In this document: positions 59,954 to 64,000 of the stretch, in pieces
Layout of the letters: every line of letters begins with the position of its first letter
Numbering within the stretch: position 1 is the first letter of the stretch
Assembly (NCBI RefSeq): GCF_026212465.1
Contig: NC_080052.1
Location: 13,361,934 to 13,425,933, forward strand
Direction of reading: 5' to 3'
Length of the DNA stretch: 64,000 bases
Source of the DNA: Amaranthus tricolor
Taxonomy: Eukaryota > Streptophyta > Magnoliopsida > Caryophyllales > Amaranthaceae
Notes under the pieces: model-generated
What the model was told of the DNA's origin: nothing
Seen by the model: only the letters and a program-made list of their open reading frames with translations
Database searches by the model: none
Made by a program: the position numbers and the translations under genes

Positions 59954-60225
59954 CTCCCTCCTATTCAGCTTATGTGTCCCATTTCCTTTTATGGTCAAGT
60001 CATCTTAATTGTCTGATTTCTATTTTTGGTATGGATTTTTGACCTTTATGCCCTTAGTAGCTTTATCATATTTTCAGTTATACCCTCCATTACCCATACT
60101 AATTTTTCTCTCTTACATTAAAAACCAATAATACCACTCTCTTTCCTACCCTTAGGGTCCCACTTTTGACTTTTCTTAAAATTCATGAAAAGTCAAATGG
60201 GACTCTTAAGGTGAATAGGAGGGAA
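59954..60225. mobile_element. Stowaway-type MITE
   Basis: The left end CTCCCTCCTATTCAGCTTAT and the right end ATGGGACTCTTAAGGTGAAT followed by AGGAGGGAA are inverted repeats. They carry the CTCCCTCC core typical of Stowaway and are flanked by TA on both sides (59952-59953, 60226-60227). The length (272 bp) and lack of an ORF fit. It lies in the promoter of IMA-type gene C. Confidence 0.85.
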
Positions 60226-60227
60226 TA

Positions 60228-61134
60228 ATATTTATAGGGAATAACCGTGTAAGTAAATGCAGGAACTCATGGAGATTTATTAAGGATGGAATGTGTAAAG
60301 CACGTGAAGGCGTATGGCTTCTAACATTGTGAAAATATGTAAAAAATTCTTTTTTCTTTATAACAGTTTGATATGTAAACCAAAAACTACTACGGTTGGA
60401 ACTCTCAATTATGAGATGTTGAGTTCACAACAATAAGCACTCAACGAGAATGCCATTCGTTTATCAGTAACATATTTGATAGTTTGTACAATAATTCTTA
60501 CTTAATTATTAAAAACTATACTTTTAGAAATATCGTTTTATGTAATTTCCCTCTTCTGATTCTTTCTATGTTTGATGTGCGTTAATTTTTGTTCAATGAA
60601 TCATTCCATGTTTTAATTTTTTTGGATCTATTGTTGGGTATTTATGATAGGTTATAAACTCAAGATTTGTGAATTTGCTTTATTGATTTTGGGATGAAAT
60701 TGTTAAAAGATTTATCTATTACAGATTTTTTTTGAAAGAGCAGGCATGTGAATAACATAAAGAGACTCCTTCTGAAAGTCCACATTCAAATCAAGAACCA
60801 AATTACACCAAATCACCGTCAAATTCTCATATCAAGTCATTGGAGAGACTAAGTGAACATGATCCGAGATTATGAATGCAAATTTTTGACTTAAAAGTAG
60901 ATGACATGAAAATTGTAATGTGTGACAAACTGACAGTGTGAGTACATTCGAAAAGGTCCATGTCAACCTAAAGATCATACTTTTCTAGATCCATGTCATC
61001 CAAGTAAAAAAAAAAATTCTAATGGGATAATGGACTTTTGTCATTATTCTAAGTTATTTATGCATTTGTTTTTCAAGTCATGCTTTATTTATTAATGTGA
61101 ATTTAGAGCGTATTCTGATATAATCCATATTTAA
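60228..61134. other. AT-rich DNA upstream of IMA-type gene C
   Basis: No gene was recognised beyond the G-box at 60301. CCTATAAATATTATTCC on the minus strand at about 60226-60242 is a second TATA-like sequence at the MITE border. Confidence 0.4.
60301..60306. promoter_or_regulatory. G-box upstream of IMA-type gene C
   Basis: CACGTG is the palindromic core bound by many plant bHLH factors, including subgroup IVc regulators of the iron response. It lies 478 bp upstream of the ATG, or about 205 bp if the MITE is discounted. Six bases can occur by chance, so function is only suggested. Confidence 0.35.
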
Positions 61135-61581
61135 TTAAGGTTTGCAACCCCATATTTCAAATCCTAGGTTCGCCATTGTATTTGGATCACTAATGATGTT
61201 CACCGAAGGATGTTGAGATGATAATCTAAATCTTCTTCTTAGCATGGATGGTTTATGATCATGAAGAGAGCTAGTTCCTACATCCTTTGAGCAGTCTTTA
61301 TGGAGTATTAAAATCAGTACGCTAAAGAGGTTTTCCAGGTCTTGAGCATTGGTCTCCAGATTAGGTTGTGAGTCTTCAATGCGCTCAACCTGTTTTTTCT
61401 TGAATCTCTTCAAGACTTTGTGTAGGCTCTTGCATATCCTTCTTTTCATTTTAATTATGATCATTGGCATCTACTTCATCATCAAAATGTTTATTAAGAT
61501 TTAACTCATTAAATACTTTACCTAATATTCCATTATTCGATCACCAAACACTACATGTATGCTTTCTTCTACCATACTTGT
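61135..61581 (-). pseudogene. Sirevirus-type Copia remnant: integrase-reverse transcriptase linker
   Basis: On the minus strand the sequence resumes with KRTSMVEESIHVVFGD (61545-61586), the conserved segment after the Copia integrase. The acidic linker follows and then a decayed match to the start of the reverse transcriptase. Frames are broken. It continues 63213-64000 across the solo LTR. Confidence 0.7.
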
Positions 61582-61586
61582 ACGTT

Positions 61587-63207
61587 TGATGTGCTCGTTT
61601 TAGAGCACGTTTACGACCATGTTGTAGTGTAAAGTCTTGCTGTTTTAAATTAATATTATGCACTTTACGTGTGATTTTAACGTTGATCTTGTCTTTGAGT
61701 TGTTTTAAGGTCATTTCAGGTGTTTTTGAAGATTTCAAGATCAATAGTGTTGTATTTGAGCCTAAGACACTCTTATCAATGGTTGGACGCACATATCGAA
61801 GCTTTGGCCCCCATTCCAAGTTATTCCAAAGACCCCGCAAAGTTCGAAAGCCATTAGATATTTCGAAGAAACCTTAAAGCATGATCCAGGCATAGTTTCT
61901 ACCAAATCCAAGCCCCATTTGGTCGATTGGAAGTTCAGCACACAAGCCTTTGCATCAAACTCTTTGGAATAGGCGAATACACAATCATTCAGGCGAATGA
62001 GGGCCCATTCGATCGAATAAAGGAGTGTTGATTATGAAATGTTGGTTGAAGTTTCTGTTTTGGTCGAATGGAGCCCCATTTAATCGAATGGGAGCTCAAT
62101 TGGGCGAATCCAATGCCCATTCAGCCGAATGAGGAGTCTGCAACGCGAAATTGATTTCTACGCAAGCTTATTTCGAGGGTTATCTTTTAGGGCTTTCTTC
62201 CCTTTTATTCCTAAGCTATAAATACCCCTTTTTCTATGTAAAACCCTTATGCCTACTTTTAGAGCTTCTTGCCTCAACTTAGAACATCAATTCTTTATTG
62301 CTTTTATTTTATTTCTTGCACTAGAATAGATTTAAGCTTTCCTTTATACTTTCATTTATTGCTTTCCGTTACATTCAAGTCTTTACTTTTAAGTTTGTAT
62401 TTGGATTCAAGTTATTTACATTCAAGCACTTTCATTTATATAAGTTTTCATTCCTTTATGCTTTAATGTCATTGAATGCTTTTATTTATTGCTTTGGTTA
62501 ATTTCATTGCTCTTGTTATTGTTCTTGCTTCATTTATTGATTTGATAGAGTTGTTGTTGGTTTTGATTCCTGTATTGCTTTCTCTATTGCTCTCTAGTTC
62601 ATTTACATTCAAGTTCTTTATGCTTTCAATCATGCCTTTTTTATTACTCTTTCCCTAGTTAGTTTTAGCATGAGTAAGTAGTTTTCTTTAGGGGTTTGAT
62701 TAGTGAGACCCTAGGATTGGTCTCGTTATTCATTTTGTAGGATTAGGGTTTGAGATTGATGATGAATGTTTAATTGATATTCGATATGAATCTTGTCCTA
62801 CCGCTCCTTAGGAGACATAGTGCGATTATAGGTCATTCGTGTCACATGTGAAGTCACCAACTTCCTCTCGTTATCTTGAGTGTCTTGATTGACCGTTGTT
62901 TTAATCTGCCTTGACCTAACTTATTTTGTGGTTGCATCGATCTTGGTAGGGTGGACCTAATCTATCCCCGTTTGTCTTGCATTGCTTATTATTGTTTTCA
63001 TTCTTGCTTTGTTTTTGTTGTAAGTAGTTTAGTTCGCCAACACATCTTTGCATATAAACCTTTGTAAATCAAGATTAGAGTCTAGCATCCCTTGTCTTTG
63101 TGGTTTGAACCTCGACTTACCATTACACTCGTTGTATTTATATTTGGGTGATTATAAATATTGCATGTGTAATTAGCCTTTAGTAAACGACTCTAAAAAC
63201 TTTACCA
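61587..63207 (+). mobile_element. Solo LTR (about 1.6 kb) inserted in a Copia remnant
   Basis: The Copia reading stops at LNK (about 63222) and restarts at KRTSMVEES (about 61586), so the intervening DNA is an insertion. It starts TGATGTGCTCG and ends TTTACCA. The flanking pentamers ACGTT and ATGCT differ by two transitions and may be a decayed target duplication. A TATA box (62216-62228) is followed by a T-rich leader. GAACCTCGACTTACCATTAC near 63110 is a phrase I associate with Gypsy-type LTRs. No ORF or internal domain is present. Family uncertain. Confidence 0.55.
62216..62228 (+). promoter_or_regulatory. TATA box of the solo LTR
   Basis: CTATAAATACCCC, preceded by GC-richer sequence and followed by CTTTTTCTATG. 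It would mark the U3/R transition. Confidence 0.55.
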
Positions 63208-63212
63208 ATGCT

Positions 63213-64000
63213 TATTTAGCGCTCCATAAGCTTTACTATTTAAGGAGTATCCTAGAAATATACCTTCATCACTTCTAGCATCAAACTTACCTAGATTATC
63301 CTTACCATTATTATGGATGAAACACTTACAATCGAATGGTCTAAGGTAGGTATGTTTGATTTTCTTCCCTTAAATAGCTCGTAGGAGGTTTTCTTAAGTA
63401 TAGGTCTAATGAGACATCTATTTAATAAATAATGTGTTGTATTAATTGCTTAGGCCCAATAATAATTGGCTAATCCATTTTCAATAAGCATAGTCCTAGC
63501 CATTTCCTTTAAAGTGCGGTTTTTCCTTTCAATCACGTCATTTTGTTGTGGTGTCCTAGGAGCTGAAAAGTTATGTGTTATACCATATTTCTCACAAAAG
63601 AATCAAAGCCTAATTGATCAAACTCTCTCCCGTGATCACTTTTAATCGTAATAAATTAGCAGATTTAACAAAGTTTGCATCTCTTTATAACAACTTGAGA
63701 ACGGCTTCAAAGCTTCGCCTTTATGCTTCAAAAACTCAATCCACATAAATCTAGAAAAAGCATCGACTGTTACTACTATATAAGATTACCTCTTATGCTC
63801 CTTACACACATTGGACCATAGATCAATATGTAGAACATCACATGGTCTAGAAGTGCTTACCATTTTTTTCGGTTTAAATGAACTTCTTACTTCTTTAACT
63901 CTAATACACGCATCACATGAAGAGTTGTGTTTGTAGTCAAGAGCTGGAAGTCCCTTGACCAGATCTTTACTTACTAGTTCATGCATAGTGTGCTTATTGA
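63213..64000 (-). pseudogene. Sirevirus-type Copia remnant: integrase
   Basis: On the minus strand: the integrase zinc region (KDLVKGLPALDYKHNSSCDA; VKEVRSSFKPKKM), core pieces ([49 protein letters not shown]) and the C-terminal part (NLGKFDARSDEGIFLGYSLN). Several stops and shifts are present. The motifs are closest to the Sirevirus element at 31730-41849. The element runs off the right edge, and its downstream part is at 61135-61581. Confidence 0.82.

Overview
The window is AT-rich nuclear DNA of a flowering plant, probably a eudicot. The evidence is plant-type Copia retrotransposons primed by initiator tRNA-Met, a CACTA transposon end, Stowaway and hAT-like MITEs, a satellite with a nucleosome-sized monomer, and three IRON MAN-type (IMA/FEP) peptide genes. 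The species cannot be named from the sequence alone. No tRNA, rRNA or CRISPR array was seen.

Layout. (1) 1-18690 is a satellite array of about 168-169 bp monomers in higher-order units of 4, 6, 8 or 12 monomers. Each unit also carries one copy of a 636 bp non-satellite insert that looks like a captured retroelement end with a TATA box. The right edge is diverged. (2) 18691-19613 is the 3' end of a CACTA transposon with the last exons of a Ulp1-like (C48) protease; the satellite abuts its intron. (3) 19614-30159 is mostly non-coding: microsatellites, a dispersed duplication and MITE-like DNA. It includes two very short genes ending in YDYAPAA (24911-25084 minus, 29587-29712 plus). (4) 30160-43440 is a decayed minus-strand Copia split by a young 10.1 kb Sirevirus-type Copia (31730-41849) with 1.3 kb LTRs, a 5 bp target duplication, gag, pol and an extra 3' ORF. 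(5) 44400-50498 holds a deletion derivative of another Copia and a solo LTR of a related family. (6) 52262-54287 holds a tandem duplication and a hAT-like element. (7) 54547-59463 is a minus-strand Copia with 194 bp LTRs and several frame breaks. (8) 59659-60306 is a third IMA-type gene with a Stowaway MITE between its TATA-like box and an upstream G-box. (9) 61135-64000 is a minus-strand Sirevirus-type Copia fragment interrupted by a 1.6 kb solo LTR.

Apart from transposon remains, the only plausible cellular genes are the three IMA-type peptides. They are all under 60 codons, so ordinary ORF cut-offs miss them. Their shared C terminus is conserved in protein while synonymous positions and stop codons differ, which indicates selection. 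In characterised plants, IMA/FEP peptides promote iron uptake by protecting bHLH IVc factors from BRUTUS-type E3 ligases. This looks like a small iron-signalling gene cluster embedded in transposon-rich, possibly pericentromeric, DNA.
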